Made by a program: the position numbers and the translations under genes. This document shows positions 10,296 to 20,162 of a DNA stretch of 64,000 bases, piece after piece. The first letter of the stretch is position 1, and the number at the start of each line of letters is the position of its first letter. Source of the DNA: Ustilago trichophora (taxonomy: Eukaryota > Basidiomycota > Ustilaginomycetes > Ustilaginales > Ustilaginaceae); the NCBI GenBank assembly GCA_900323505.1, contig OOIN01000002.1, positions 62,001 through 126,000 on the forward strand, written 5' to 3'. The notes beneath the pieces are model-generated. The model did no database searches, had not been told where the DNA came from, and saw nothing but the letters and a program-made list of their open reading frames with translations.

Positions 10296-11448
10296 ATGAG
10301 GGCCTTCTATCTGCACAAAGATATCGCTCCTGCCGAACTCCCCTCGACCCTGGCCAACGATGTGCCGGAGCCCAAAGCCGCTCCTGGCTCCAACGAAGTC
10401 CTCGTTGATGTCCACTCTGCCGCATTCAACTTCTTCGATATCCTCGCTGTGCAGGGCAAGTACCAGGTCAAGACCCCGCACCCCTACGTCCCCGGTGTAG
10501 AGATGGCTGGAATCATCTCCAAGGACTCTCCCATCCCCGAGGGCTGCGATTTCATCCCCGGCAAGACCCGCGTCTTTGGCGCTGCTCAGGGAGCATATGG
10601 CGAAAAGACAAAGGCCGATTACTGGCAACTGATGGAGGTTCCCGAAGGTATCACGCTCGAGCAGGCTGCGGGTCTGTTCGTTACATGGCCCACCAGTTAC
10701 GCCGCGCTCAAGTTCAGGGCCGATGTCCAGGAGGGAGAGTGGGTGCTCGTACATGCTGGTGCGGGAGGTGTCGGCATTTGCGCTATTCAGATCGCCAAGG
10801 CGATGGGTGCCAAGGTCATCGCTACTGCTGGGTCAGATGACAAGCTCAGAGTGTGCAAGGAGATCGGTGGCGCTGACTACGCGGTAAACTACCGTGACAA
10901 GGACTGGCAGGCTCAAGTCAAGAGTAAGTATCAAACGTCACACGCGTCCTCGGCCTCCCTCCTAGTTGATAGTCCGGATCATTTGATGTACTGACTGGAT
11001 TTCTCTCTCTGTGTTCATCCCATTTCACCTCGCAGAGATCACCGAGGGTCACGGCGTCGACGTAGTTTACGACCCCGTCGGTATGATTGTCCCATCCCTC
11101 AAGGTCATTGCTTGGAATGGCCGCATCATCGTCGTCGGTTTTGCTGCCGGCACGATCGAGAAGATCCCCGCCAACCTGATTCTCCTCAAGAACGTCGCCG
11201 TTACCGGCGTCCACTGGGGCGCCTACGTCCGCAACGAGCCTGACAAGATCGGCGAGACCTGGGAGGCTCTGCTCAACATGTTCAAGACTAAGCAGGTTGT
11301 CCCCACCGTCTTTGAGCACATCTACGAAGGTCTGGACAGCGTTCCGCAGGGTCTGAAGGATTTGGCTGACCGAAAGACGTGGGGCAAGGCGGTTGTGCGC
11401 ATCCGTGCCGACCCACAATTCCCTCCCAAAGGCAAGCACAAGCTCTAA
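10296..11448 (+). CDS. NADPH:quinone oxidoreductase (zeta-crystallin-like, MDR superfamily)
   Basis: Zinc-free medium-chain reductase expected to reduce quinones or enones with NADPH. Two exons, 10296-10923 and 11036-11448, joined across a 112-nt intron (GTAAGT...CGCAG) give 346 residues. The join restores QVKKITEGHGVDVVYDPVG, a classic segment of the family; without it the frame stops inside the intron. Visible features: an N-terminal GroES-like half with NEVLVDVHSAAFNFFDILAVQGKY and PYVPGVEMAGII, then a nucleotide-binding Rossmann half with VLVHAGAGGVGICAIQIAKAMGA. No zinc-binding cysteine set is seen. The start is the ATG at 10296, which follows a pyrimidine/CAT-rich leader. It converges with the OYE-like gene, 160 bp between stops. 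Confidence 0.9.
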
Positions 11449-11608
11449 AGCATCTCTTATCCCACTAGAAATCAATGTATCTCTCCGTTGGAAGGAATCG
11501 GGAAAAATCCACATCTTAAAAGTGTCACGGTGAAAGAACGTATGCATTCTATGACCATGACGCTGTCTACAGGAAAACCAAAAGAATGAGTCTGTTGAGC
11601 AGCACCTT

Positions 11609-13090
11609 CTATGCCTTCTTGGCGGGGTGCACGCGATGGTACTGCGGGTTACCAGCGGCCCTCGTGCCTGTCAACGCGACAGAAGCGTCCTCCGTCCAAC
11701 TCGGGTAGGACATCAACCCACGCGCGAGCAGAATGGCATCGCAGTCGCCCTTCTGGATCGAGTCCTCGGCGAGTCTGCCCACTTGCGACCTGTCCTGACC
11801 GTTGGGCGAGTCCTTGGAGCCTTCCATCATTCCCACAGCTCCGACCAGCATCCTCTTGCTCTCCACGGGCTCGATTTCGACCAGTGCGTTGCGTACCGCC
11901 TTTGCTCCAAAGAGCTGATATCCGGCACCGACAGTGATCTTCTGGAACGGAACCAGACCACCGGAGCTGACATCGATCAGATCCACCTTGGCCTCGTGCA
12001 GCCACTTTGAGAGCTGCACCGTTTGATCTACGGTCCAGGAATCGCCCTTGTCCGCTTGGTCGGCCCAGTCGGTGGAGCTGACGCGTACCCACAGACCCTT
12101 GTTGGGGAACTCGGAACGAATTCGGCGAGCCACGTTGACCATGAATCGAGCACGGTTCTCAAGACTGCCGCCGTACTCGTCAGTACGCTTGTTGGTAAGA
12201 GGCGAGAGGAACGAATGCATCAGGTAGCCATGGGCACCGTGAAGCTCGACATAGTCATATCCTGCCTCAAAGGCCCATCGTGCCGACTGGACGAATTTGT
12301 CCTCTAGCTGCTTCACTTCCTCCGTGGTCAAAGCACGAGGCGTGATGCTCGTCTCATTGTACGAGATGGCTGAGGGGGCAACGACAGCATCTGGCCATCC
12401 GCCATCTTCGCGAGTTGCATAGGCTTGTTTCTTCTCGCCACGGTAGAAGGGGGACCAGTCAGAGGCCTTGCGACCGGCATGGGCCAGCTGGACACCGACG
12501 CCAAGACCATCGGCGAAGGATTTGAGCACCGACACGAGCGCCTTGTGTGCATCTCGATGAGCCTCGGACCAGATACCTAAATCCTGAGGAGTGATCCTGC
12601 CCTCAGGGGTAACGCCCGACGCCTCGACCATTATGTTTCCCACGCCGTGCAGGGCGAACGATCCGAGATGGGCGATATGGTACGGGGTCGGAAAGCCGTC
12701 CTTTGCCGAGTATTGGCACATGGGGCTGACAATGATGCGGTTCTTGAACGTCATTCGACCCGAAGACTCGGGCTTGGCAAAGGGCAAAGTAATCGTCTTG
12801 AACAGCGCGGGCTTCTCGACACCCTCGGGCAAGATTGAGTCGGGAAGGGAGCCGGGAGGAGGGTGACCATCGCGCGTAGGGATAAAGTTGTTGATCTTGA
12901 GTGCGGCGATCGAGTCGACCAAGGGCGAGGTCAGACCGGACACGAAGCGCGATGTCTCCATGTCCGAGTGTGGGTTCGAGGATCCGTTCGAGGTCATGAT
13001 CGGACGTACTTGCAGATAAGCTTTGAAAGAAGATGATGAGATTTGGGAAAGTTGAGACAGACGAGGGAAAAGGGGTCTATATAGTCGCAT
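11609..13090 (-). CDS. NADH:flavin oxidoreductase, Old Yellow Enzyme YqjM class
   Basis: FMN-dependent ene-reductase/xenobiotic reductase of 493 residues. Family segments: RIIVSPMCQYSAKDG (the Cys of the YqjM class, C125), GNIMVEASGVTPEGRI, GVQLAHAGRKA, YVELHGAHGYLMHSFLSPLTNKRTDEYGGSLENR, and IDVSSGG; the C-terminal DAILLARGLMSYPSW closes the barrel. The first ATG gives a 31-residue Arg/Ser/Leu-rich leader that could be a mitochondrial presequence; a second ATG (12995-12997, MTSNGSS) would give a cytosolic form of 462 residues. Which start is used cannot be decided by eye. Physiological substrate unknown. Confidence 0.9.
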   Translation of the reverse strand: MRLYRPLFPRLSQLSQISSSSFKAYLQVRPIMTSNGSSNPHSDMETSRFVSGLTSPLVDSIAALKINNFIPTRDGHPPPGSLPDSILPEGVEKPALFKTITLPFAKPESSGRMTFKNRIIVSPMCQYSAKDGFPTPYHIAHLGSFALHGVGNIMVEASGVTPEGRITPQDLGIWSEAHRDAHKALVSVLKSFADGLGVGVQLAHAGRKASDWSPFYRGEKKQAYATREDGGWPDAVVAPSAISYNETSITPRALTTEEVKQLEDKFVQSARWAFEAGYDYVELHGAHGYLMHSFLSPLTNKRTDEYGGSLENRARFMVNVARRIRSEFPNKGLWVRVSSTDWADQADKGDSWTVDQTVQLSKWLHEAKVDLIDVSSGGLVPFQKITVGAGYQLFGAKAVRNALVEIEPVESKRMLVGAVGMMEGSKDSPNGQDRSQVGRLAEDSIQKGDCDAILLARGLMSYPSWTEDASVALTGTRAAGNPQYHRVHPAKKA

Positions 13091-13831
13091 GAAGAGTTGC
13101 TGTCAGAAGAGATGTGGTTTGCTGTAACGAAGTCGTGTTGGTGACACCTCGAATTGGGAGTGCTGTTTGGAGGACGGCGTTCGGTGTCGAGTGCACGGCT
13201 ATAGATTTCGAGTCCCGGGCTGGTCTGTCTCACTCTCGTATTTCCGCCGTGTTGCTCGAACTGTTTGATGCGGGAAAACCGTTTCGAATGACGTGCGAAA
13301 TGCAATTCCTGTGGCTTTTGGCGTCGTCGGGTGGAGCAAAGCCTTTGGTTCGGAATCCTTCTTCGGATCCAGTCGAATTGCACTTTCTAACAACCACAAA
13401 CGACGGCTATCTATTTTTAAGCCTGCAGAAGATTCAGTACTGTACAGTACAACAGACAGATCTCCGCCCAAAATCACGCCTGCGCTGCTTAACAAGAAGC
13501 CGGGCATGCAAACAGACAACAACAACATTAAGTTCAGATCTGCACCGGCTTTGATGAAGTGCAAAGCACGGCGAAAGGCTATGTATTGCATTCGGGTATA
13601 CGGCTGTGTATTTCGGGAACGTCCACAGCGCGGCAGTTCAATCTGTGTTCAACGACACTACCGGTCCTCCTCTTCTTGACATCTATTCAAGTGCCACGTT
13701 GTCGGTGCAAAGCCGATGCACTACCTTGCGATGATCAACGCTGTCGAGCTTGCATGACGCTGACCAGTCATGCGAGATGTTTGTTTCTGGCGAGCTTGAT
13801 CTCATGTGCGAAGGGCGATCTTGTCCTGTGA
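13091..13831. other. Intergenic region, no gene seen
   Basis: Upstream of the OYE-like gene and downstream of the RRG7-like gene. It contains one TACTGTAC-type palindrome (13435-13450) about 350 bp upstream of the OYE-like start. The overlapping ORFs on both strands show no family resemblance. Confidence 0.5.
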
Positions 13832-14752
13832 TTATTTGAGTGGTTTGCCGGCCCGATAAATCACCGGCCTCCCCAGCGCCAGCGTATCGCCACTGCCGAC
13901 ACCACCTGATAATGATCTGACCCAGCGAACTTCCATGCCACCTTCCAGCAGGCCTTGTGTTGGCGACCCAAAACGATCGTTCCACACGATCGATACACAT
14001 CGTTCGACCAATTCTGACGGATCAACTTCATCCTCCGCCTCTCCCTGCGGCTGCGGCTGCGCAACGACATGCATCGCCGCAAGAGGTACATTGCTCGACC
14101 GAACCTGGAGCAATGCTTGCTTGCTGAAGCCCGTGCTGGAGAGAATGATTCCTGCTACTGGTGCGCTCTCCACCTGTTCTTCGGCCTGCATCTGACCCTG
14201 TGTTGCGACTGAGGGGGCAGGAGCAGGGAAGGAAGCGCGAAAAACAACCCCTTCCATCTCCCTGACCAACACAGGGCCCATCTTTTTACCTCCCTCATCT
14301 TGACACTTGCACTGCGCGACGATGCGTATTCTGCCCGCCGAGCTTTCTTGGCCTTTCGCTGAGAGCGACGGAGCAGGTGTCCACCAGCCGCGTAGGTCTA
14401 TGCCTCGGTCTCCTGCGCCGCCAGTTCGCTCTAGTTCCATGCCGAAGATGTGGTGGAGGACGGCGCGACAGAGGTTTTCGTATCGTGTGCCTCTGGCTAC
14501 TGAGCTCTCCGCTTCTGTGGCTGGTGCTACGCTGGTCGGGTTGGGAAGGGAGGCAGAACGAGTACGAGTGCTAGTACGTGCTGATATTGTTGTGAATGAA
14601 GCCTCACGATGCTGTGCCGAGGCCTGTATGGATCGAGAGATGGCGCGAGGGTCAAAGTGGAAGGTGCAAGGCGGCGAGTTGAAGCGTGGCAGCGGCGCCC
14701 TAACGGCCCTGAGCAGGGCGTTTGCCGTCGTCCGACCGCATGTCCATACCAT
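13832..14752 (-). CDS. RRG7: RRG7-like mitochondrial protein (restriction-endonuclease-like fold)
   Basis: 306 residues from the ATG at 14750-14752 (the frame extends upstream only with a TTG). The N-terminus is Arg-rich with no acidic residues for the first ~35 positions, a good mitochondrial presequence. The central block GTRYENLCRAVLHHIF..MELERTGGAGDRGIDLRGWW followed by RIVAQCKCQ and GPVLVREMEG matches the fungal RRG7 family, where GDRGIDL and Q-C-K resemble the PD-(D/E)xK nuclease core. In yeast the protein is needed for respiratory growth; its molecular activity is not established. It has Pro/Ala-rich inserts (PAPAPSVATQ, EDEVDPSE) between the core strands. Divergent from the TPR gene with 300 bp between starts. 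Confidence 0.78.
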   Translation of the reverse strand: MVWTCGRTTANALLRAVRAPLPRFNSPPCTFHFDPRAISRSIQASAQHREASFTTISARTSTRTRSASLPNPTSVAPATEAESSVARGTRYENLCRAVLHHIFGMELERTGGAGDRGIDLRGWWTPAPSLSAKGQESSAGRIRIVAQCKCQDEGGKKMGPVLVREMEGVVFRASFPAPAPSVATQGQMQAEEQVESAPVAGIILSSTGFSKQALLQVRSSNVPLAAMHVVAQPQPQGEAEDEVDPSELVERCVSIVWNDRFGSPTQGLLEGGMEVRWVRSLSGGVGSGDTLALGRPVIYRAGKPLK

Positions 14753-15052
14753 GCTATGTATGACGCCGCCCAAGACCGCAACCAGGCAATCGCTGTCTCA
14801 GTGATGAGACTATGTGCAGTGAGTGAGTGTCGAACTTGTCGTTGTGTTGTGGAGTTGGAAGATTCGAGTGGAGGGTAGGATAGGGTTCCATGTAGTCTCG
14901 CGTGAGGCACGTATCCGGCCGAGTTTAAATTCAAGAGGCGCCGGAACGGAGCCGCTTTGACGCTTTCTTGAATCTTCCGACCTGAAAGCCGTAAATCTTC
15001 TTGATATTCACCACACCATCACACAAGCTGCTGCTCAATACCTTTCTCGGTC
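14753..15052. promoter_or_regulatory. Divergent promoter of RRG7-like and TPR genes
   Basis: A 300-bp gap between two start codons; both products look mitochondrial, so shared expression is plausible. No TATA box or named operator can be pointed to. Confidence 0.35.
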
Positions 15053-15805
15053 ATGTTTGCCTCATCATCTAGAGCCGCAAGTGCCTCTCTGCGCCGAGCA
15101 GCGCGCACACTCACTACCTCGAGCCTGCGCTCCACCCTCACTGCCGCACCCACCCGCACCGCTGTCCTTTGCATCACCACCAACCGCTTCACCACCACCA
15201 CTTCCCGCACCCGCCGCACATACGCAACCTCCACCACCCCTACATCAACCTCTCTCGATCCCGCCGACGAAGAATCGCAGCGGTTTCTCGAAGAAGGTAC
15301 AACTCATCTCGAAGCTGGCGATCTCGTCTCTGCCAAAGCCTCTTACCAACGCAGTTTGGAGATCAAGCGCAACTCCTCTGCTCTCTTCAACCTCGGCGTT
15401 TGCCTCTACCACGATCGGGATCTGGCTGCCGCGATCGAAGCGTGGAACGAGTCGCTCGAGTTGGCTCCCGAGTCCGCCGATGCCCACACAAATCTGGCCA
15501 GCGCATATGTGCTCAGCAAGCCGAGTAGGCCAGATCTCGCAGTGAGCCATCTCAAGACGGCTGCAAAGATCACACCCGAAGATCCAGAAATTCAGTACAA
15601 TCTAGCGGCGGTTCTGGAGGCCTGTGAGCAGCTGGAGGATGCTCTGACGGCGTACAAGAGGGCGTTGGAGGGCGGCATTCAGAGGGCGGAACAGAACATC
15701 CGAAACTGCTCGGCGAAATTGCTCGCTGCCAAATTTGCCGTCCAGGAGCAACAGCAACAGGAGGAGGAAGCAGCTAAGAAGAAGAGCGGTGGAGAATCGG
15801 CATGA
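15053..15805 (+). CDS. Mitochondrial TPR-repeat protein
   Basis: 250 residues, single exon. The first ~60 residues are Ser/Thr/Arg/Ala-rich with no acidic residue and end in RRTYATS, a typical cleavable mitochondrial presequence. Residues ~72-215 are tetratricopeptide repeats: FLEEGTTHLEAGDLVSAKASYQRSLEIK, ALFNLGVCLYHDRDLAAAIEAWNESLELAPES, AHTNLASAYVLSKPSRPDLAVSHLKTAAKITPED and IQYNLAAVLEACEQLEDALTAYKRALEGG, each with the alternating small/hydrophobic pattern. A Gln/Glu/Lys-rich coiled tail ends the protein. TPRs bind other proteins; the partner is unknown. Convergent with COX20. Confidence 0.8.
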   Translation: MFASSSRAASASLRRAARTLTTSSLRSTLTAAPTRTAVLCITTNRFTTTTSRTRRTYATSTTPTSTSLDPADEESQRFLEEGTTHLEAGDLVSAKASYQRSLEIKRNSSALFNLGVCLYHDRDLAAAIEAWNESLELAPESADAHTNLASAYVLSKPSRPDLAVSHLKTAAKITPEDPEIQYNLAAVLEACEQLEDALTAYKRALEGGIQRAEQNIRNCSAKLLAAKFAVQEQQQQEEEAAKKKSGGESA

Positions 15806-16054
15806 TCCGAGTGTCAACTATCTTGCAATCAGACTGACTGACGGAAGTCGCCATCGTAGCAACTTTTGTGTTGTTTCGTGGGGAGTGTGTCCGAGAGAGC
15901 AAGATTGAGTGAGACGTTTGTGTATGTGTTTGTGATTGTTGTCAGAGTCCAAAGATACAAGTACACCATGATAATTAAGACTCGGTCAGAGATGCCGCTA
16001 CAAACTCGGCTTGGTCGACCAACATCTTTTCTGAGATTTCACAAGTAAGAGCTA

Positions 16055-16584
16055 CTATGCTGATCCGGTCTGCGTCTGCCCCTGCTGCTCCGACTGTGCT
16101 AGCGATGTCAAACTAGCCTGTCTGCCACTCTTCTTGTAGCTCTCGATGACTGTCTTCATCCTCATTTGCTCGGCCTTGATATTCCTCCTGCATGTTTCGA
16201 AGCTGGCCAAACTAACGAAGCAAAAGCTACCCACGCCCCAGTTCAAACCTCTCCGCAACCCGCGCCCTGCAACAAGGCTGATTCCGATGACGCCGGCAGC
16301 GGTGGCCATTCCCATGAGTAAGGATCCTCGAGCACAGGGCATGCTTCCAATGCGAGTGAAATCTTTTACTGGGTCGATCGAGGATAGCGCCGCTCTGAGC
16401 TTCGTTGCTTCCGCCTACCACACATTCGAAGAAGTACGTAGAGAGGAAGGGTGTTAACAAGCTATCGACCACTATTAAGAAGAGTAAGAGAAGAGATGCA
16501 TACCTTTGCGCCACTGGCCCCAGATCCGCTTTCGCCACTATCACCTATTAATTGGGCCTGTGTTGGTTCATGTAATCTTGACAT
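16055..16584 (-). CDS. COX20: Cytochrome c oxidase assembly protein COX20
   Basis: Inner-membrane chaperone for newly made Cox2 during complex IV assembly. Two exons on the minus strand: 16504-16584 (27 codons, ending AAG before GTATG) and 16055-16414 (after GGTAG), 89-nt intron, total 146 residues. The splice joins phase 0 and restores DPVKDFTRIGSMPCARGSLLMGM, the conserved entry to the COX20 domain, followed by two hydrophobic stretches (ATAAGVIGISLVAGRG and NWGVGSFCFVSLASFETCRRNIKAEQMRM). The NW..GSF..VS..S.E.CR signature is intact. The tail is Gln/Ser-rich. The first exon is too short to appear as a gene by itself. Confidence 0.88.
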
Positions 16585-17039
16585 GATGGCTGTATTCGTG
16601 TGAAATGTCCCTCGTGTGACCGTCTGGTTGTGGGTGTCCGAGCTTGAAATTCGTGCGCTAGATTGACTAGACCAGATACAACTCCCAAAGATGAGTTTTG
16701 GTAGGGTATGTTTGAGAGATTTGTGTTGAATCAAGAGAAGAGGGGGGTGAAAGAATGTGGTCAAAGTGGAGACGGAGGATGATCCCAAAATTTCCCGAAC
16801 GCAGCTTTATTCTCGCCGCGTGTTGCCTGTGCGTTTTGTGTGTCTTGTGTAAGCTTTCCGAGTTCCGTGTCCCCCACTCCTATCTCCAATCCCTACCTTC
16901 CGTCGTCGTCGTGGTCACGCCTTGTTGTTCGACTCTCATGTCACCTTTTGCGCTACGTAGTGAACCATTCGGCCTTCACCCTTGATTCGTTCGCCACAGT
17001 CCTTGCGCGATACACATCTCCTCACGAACCTTCGCTACG
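16585..17039. promoter_or_regulatory. Divergent promoter of COX20 and the mutarotase-like gene
   Basis: 455 bp between start codons. The side nearer 17039 is pyrimidine-rich with several TTCG/CGTCG runs, as often seen near fungal transcription starts. No defined site can be named. Confidence 0.35.
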
Positions 17040-17402
17040 ATGGTCAGACAAGAAGTTCTCCTGCTAGACATAGCGTCCGACCCCACCCTTATCAAGCAGT
17101 ACATCGACTACCATGCGCCGGGCAATGTACCGCGATCGATTCTCCAGTCGATCTGCTATCCTGGATCAGGAGTCATCAACATGCGCATCTTCCACTTTTC
17201 TGACCGTCTGGCAATGATTATGGATGTCGAGGACGATTTCTCTTTCGACAAGAAGGCTGCTAGCGATGGAGGCAACCCGGATGTGGAGAAATGGGAGACG
17301 CTGATGGACAAGTTTCAGCGGGAAATCAAGGATCCCAGTGGGCAACAGAAGGGAAAATGGAAACGTGCCGAGCTGTGTTTTGATCTGAGGGATCATTTGT
17401 AG
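17040..17402 (+). CDS. L-rhamnose mutarotase family protein
   Basis: Small ferredoxin-like alpha/beta protein of 120 residues. The family interconverts alpha and beta anomers of L-rhamnose (or fucose). Visible match: LIKQYIDYHAPGNVPRSILQSICYPGSGVINMRIFHFSDRLAMIMDVEDDFSF, i.e. the Y..YHa...P..i...i..aGi..m.If......m..v.ddf pattern, then a W..LM..FQ segment and a closing KW.RAELCFDL. The start is the only sensible ATG and the length is the family's usual 105-120. There is no rhamnose catabolic gene beside it. Substrate in this fungus not known. Confidence 0.75.
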   Translation: MVRQEVLLLDIASDPTLIKQYIDYHAPGNVPRSILQSICYPGSGVINMRIFHFSDRLAMIMDVEDDFSFDKKAASDGGNPDVEKWETLMDKFQREIKDPSGQQKGKWKRAELCFDLRDHL

Positions 17403-18013
17403 AGCTCTCATCATCGCTGCAGAGGACATCCAGTTGAGCAGCGATCTGAAGCGGACGAGATAAAATCTGCCACAAGTATTTCCGGCACCGCTTCTTCCTC
17501 TCACTGTCCAGCCTTGCACGGACGCAGCCGTAACTCTCGTTCAGGCCCGCTATCAGCCGAATGCAGACGATCTACAGATCACAAGCAACGACAAAGGGTA
17601 ACAACAATTCAAAAGGGGAAAAACAAAAGCAAAAATTGGGCTACACTAAATTGTACAAAGCGCCAGGATGAAGCGCCGCCACTGCTTACGCAGAGAAGGG
17701 AAGAGAGAAGAAGGAGAGATAAAAAGCAGTTCCGATATAGATAAAGAGAGTGTGTGTTCCTATGTGCGCCTGCACGTGGTGGGGGGGTCGGTGGAGTGGG
17801 GGGCTACGCATGTGCTGCGTGCAATAGAGGAGAGAGGGGAGAGGACTTGTAAAAGAGTGTGAGTTGACATGAGAAGGCGTGTCAAGTTGGAGCAAAGATA
17901 TGCTACGTGATACGATGGCGGTTTGGGAAGCGTCGTAGATGATGCTGGTGGTGGAGATGCATTTTGAGAGATGCAGTGAGTGACTTTTGAGAAGGGTGCC
18001 GAAGCTAGACAGC
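17403..18013. other. Intergenic region between convergent genes
   Basis: 611 bp between two stop codons. Purine-rich GAGAGAAGAAGG-type text around 17695-17725 and a G-rich patch near 17783-17800; otherwise no recognisable feature. Confidence 0.45.
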
Positions 18014-19018
18014 TCAGTAAGCTCCTCGCTCGCTGTATCGACGAGATCTGCCACCCCTGTATGGCGCGGCACCGGGAGCAAGCGATGTCCTGCTTCCGTA
18101 AGGTTCACCGCCGTAACTCCTCCTTGGGGCGCGGTCATCGTAGCTCCTACGGCTGTCGTACCTGTCGTAATCATCTGCGGGGGGCACACCGCTTCGGTAG
18201 CTGCGGCGCGAGTCCCTACGTCCGACGTTGCCGTAGACACGCGAGTCATCGGGCTCGTAGTAATCATCGTAGCGCGACCTGCGGCTGGCGCGGCTGATGG
18301 GACGCGGGGCGGGCTGGTTGTAGTAGTCCTTCTCGTGGTAGTCGTTGGGAGCGTAGACGGGGCGGGCGGGCTCGTAGTCGTCATAGTAGTTGTCCTCACG
18401 ACGAGCGCGCTTAAGCCACCAGCCAAGGGCAAGCATCATGAAGCCGAAAAAGACGGGTGGCAGCGCGGCGACCTGCATCCAGATGGCGGGGCCAAGCTCG
18501 CTACCGGTAGGAGAGAGGGTGCCAGTGCTCTGGAAAGCCCTAGCCTTGTTACGAGCGAGGATGAAGAGGACGAGCTCGATAACGAGGGCTGCCATGGTGA
18601 GGAACGAGGCCCAGAGCGCGGAAAGGGGCCAGAGGAAGGTGTTGGTGCAAAGGTGGAGGAAAGCGGCACCGGCAGCGAGACCGGTGAAACCAGCAGAGAT
18701 GGGCTGCACAACGAGAGCGTAAGGAAGCTTGTTGACAAAAAAGAGGCTAACAGCCTGGCTGACGCCGTTGAAGGTTTGCTGGTATCCAAGCCCGGTGGGC
18801 GAGCACTGTGTGATACCACCCTGCTTGAAGCATTGCGACCAGACGCCAAAGGTGACACGAAGCACTTGGCCAGGCGACTGTTGGTCAGCAAAGTTAATGT
18901 AGAGGAAATAGATGCCCTTGATGTAAGGCAAGCCAAGCGCAACCAAAAGCTGAAGGATGAAGGAAGCGCCGATGGCAAGGAAACCGACAAAGATAAAGAG
19001 GACAGGTGGAATCCGCAT
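18014..19018 (-). CDS. SUR7/PalI family four-pass membrane protein
   Basis: 334 residues with four hydrophobic segments at about residues 4-28, 108-126, 132-155 and 178-200. Between the first and second is an extracellular loop with the family's FGVWSQCFKQGGITQCSPTGLGYQ pattern (two cysteines). The C-terminal 130 residues form a cytosolic tail full of Arg, Tyr, Asp and Ser (YYDDYEPARP, RRSRYDDYYEPDD, SRRSYRSG), a low-complexity region common in the group. Members act at plasma-membrane eisosomes (SUR7) or in pH sensing (PalI/Rim9); the sequence does not let me choose between these roles. First ATG used. Confidence 0.8.
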   Translation of the reverse strand: MRIPPVLFIFVGFLAIGASFILQLLVALGLPYIKGIYFLYINFADQQSPGQVLRVTFGVWSQCFKQGGITQCSPTGLGYQQTFNGVSQAVSLFFVNKLPYALVVQPISAGFTGLAAGAAFLHLCTNTFLWPLSALWASFLTMAALVIELVLFILARNKARAFQSTGTLSPTGSELGPAIWMQVAALPPVFFGFMMLALGWWLKRARREDNYYDDYEPARPVYAPNDYHEKDYYNQPAPRPISRASRRSRYDDYYEPDDSRVYGNVGRRDSRRSYRSGVPPADDYDRYDSRRSYDDRAPRRSYGGEPYGSRTSLAPGAAPYRGGRSRRYSERGAY

Positions 19019-20139
19019 CTTGGCTGTGAATTTAGATCCGCTCTACGTTGATGGGACTGGTGTGATGGATGATGGTGTTTAGGAGCTGACTGACTCTATA
19101 CGTGTCGAAAGCGAGCAGTCCGGCGTGCGAGGTGCACGGAGCGGATGGATGAAGTACGAAGCCCGATGAGGCCACGTCGAGGTCGAGGTCGAGAGAGTCC
19201 GCAGTCACACGGTATGTGGTGATGATGATGATAATGATGGTAATGGTGGGTGGTGAAGGTGGTGGTAGACCGAATGTAGAAGGTGACGAGGAACGAGTTT
19301 ACATCCAAGCACAAGGCAGCAGCGAAGGGCGGGAGGGGGAGAAGTTCAAAAGTGAAGAGAAGGAGCAGAAGCAGGAGCAGGAGCAGGCGGATCCAGAGAG
19401 CAGAGGCTGCGTGCAGGAAAAGGCAGGGAGACAAGCAAACGAATGGATGGGTCAGCTGCAGGGCAGGGGAGAGGGAGAGGGAGAGTAGTGTGATGGATGG
19501 GAATGAGAGGTATTGTTTGGTCAAAGGCAGGTGATATGACTAGAGAGGCAAAGGTGACACTGAGCGGGAATCCAGAGGCACGGGCGGACTGTCAACCCAG
19601 GAGCAGCAGTAGCAGCAGTAGCAGCAGCAAAGAGCGAGCAGAAACCGGCAGGGAGGGAGGAGATGGGACAAGATGGTGTCGCGGGTCGCCAGAGTCAGAG
19701 TCAAGAAGCAAAGTGAAACAGTTGATTGGATTGTGGACTCTCTTTTGCAGTGCAGTGTGTGGTGTTCTTCAGCCGTCTTGATTCAAACGAGTGCCTTCAT
19801 TTTGGAGCTCCGCAATAAGAGCGGTTGTACTACAGTATCTGCCACCTTCTTCTCCTCCTTATTCGTATTCTCCCTCTCTCTCTCTCTCCAAAAATGTCCA
19901 TCCAACAATTCGTCGACGCCGATGATCCATCGCAATACAGTACGTACTGTACAGCTGAAATGGAGCGCGCAAGTGTAAAGTGTCGATCCCCCAGACCAAT
20001 CGCGTGCCAAAATAACACATGCACACACAGGCACAATTGGAGTCAAAATAAGAAAAGAAAATAATCAAAATCGAAACCTCAATGATTGATAGGGCTGTCA
20101 TCGTAGGCAAAGCAGCAGAGGCAACAACAACCATTTGAC

Positions 20140-20162
20140 TACTGTACAGTACAGTACAGTAA
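20140..20162. repeat. Tandem TACTGTACAGTA palindrome
   Basis: The self-complementary unit TACTGTACAGTA is followed directly by two more CAGTA steps. Copies or half-copies recur in gaps between genes through the window (see findings). Function unknown. Confidence 0.7.

Noticed and set aside
17987..19051. 354-codon open frame antisense to the SUR7/PalI gene
   Set aside because: Val/Ala/Gly-rich shadow of the membrane helices and tail; no motif.
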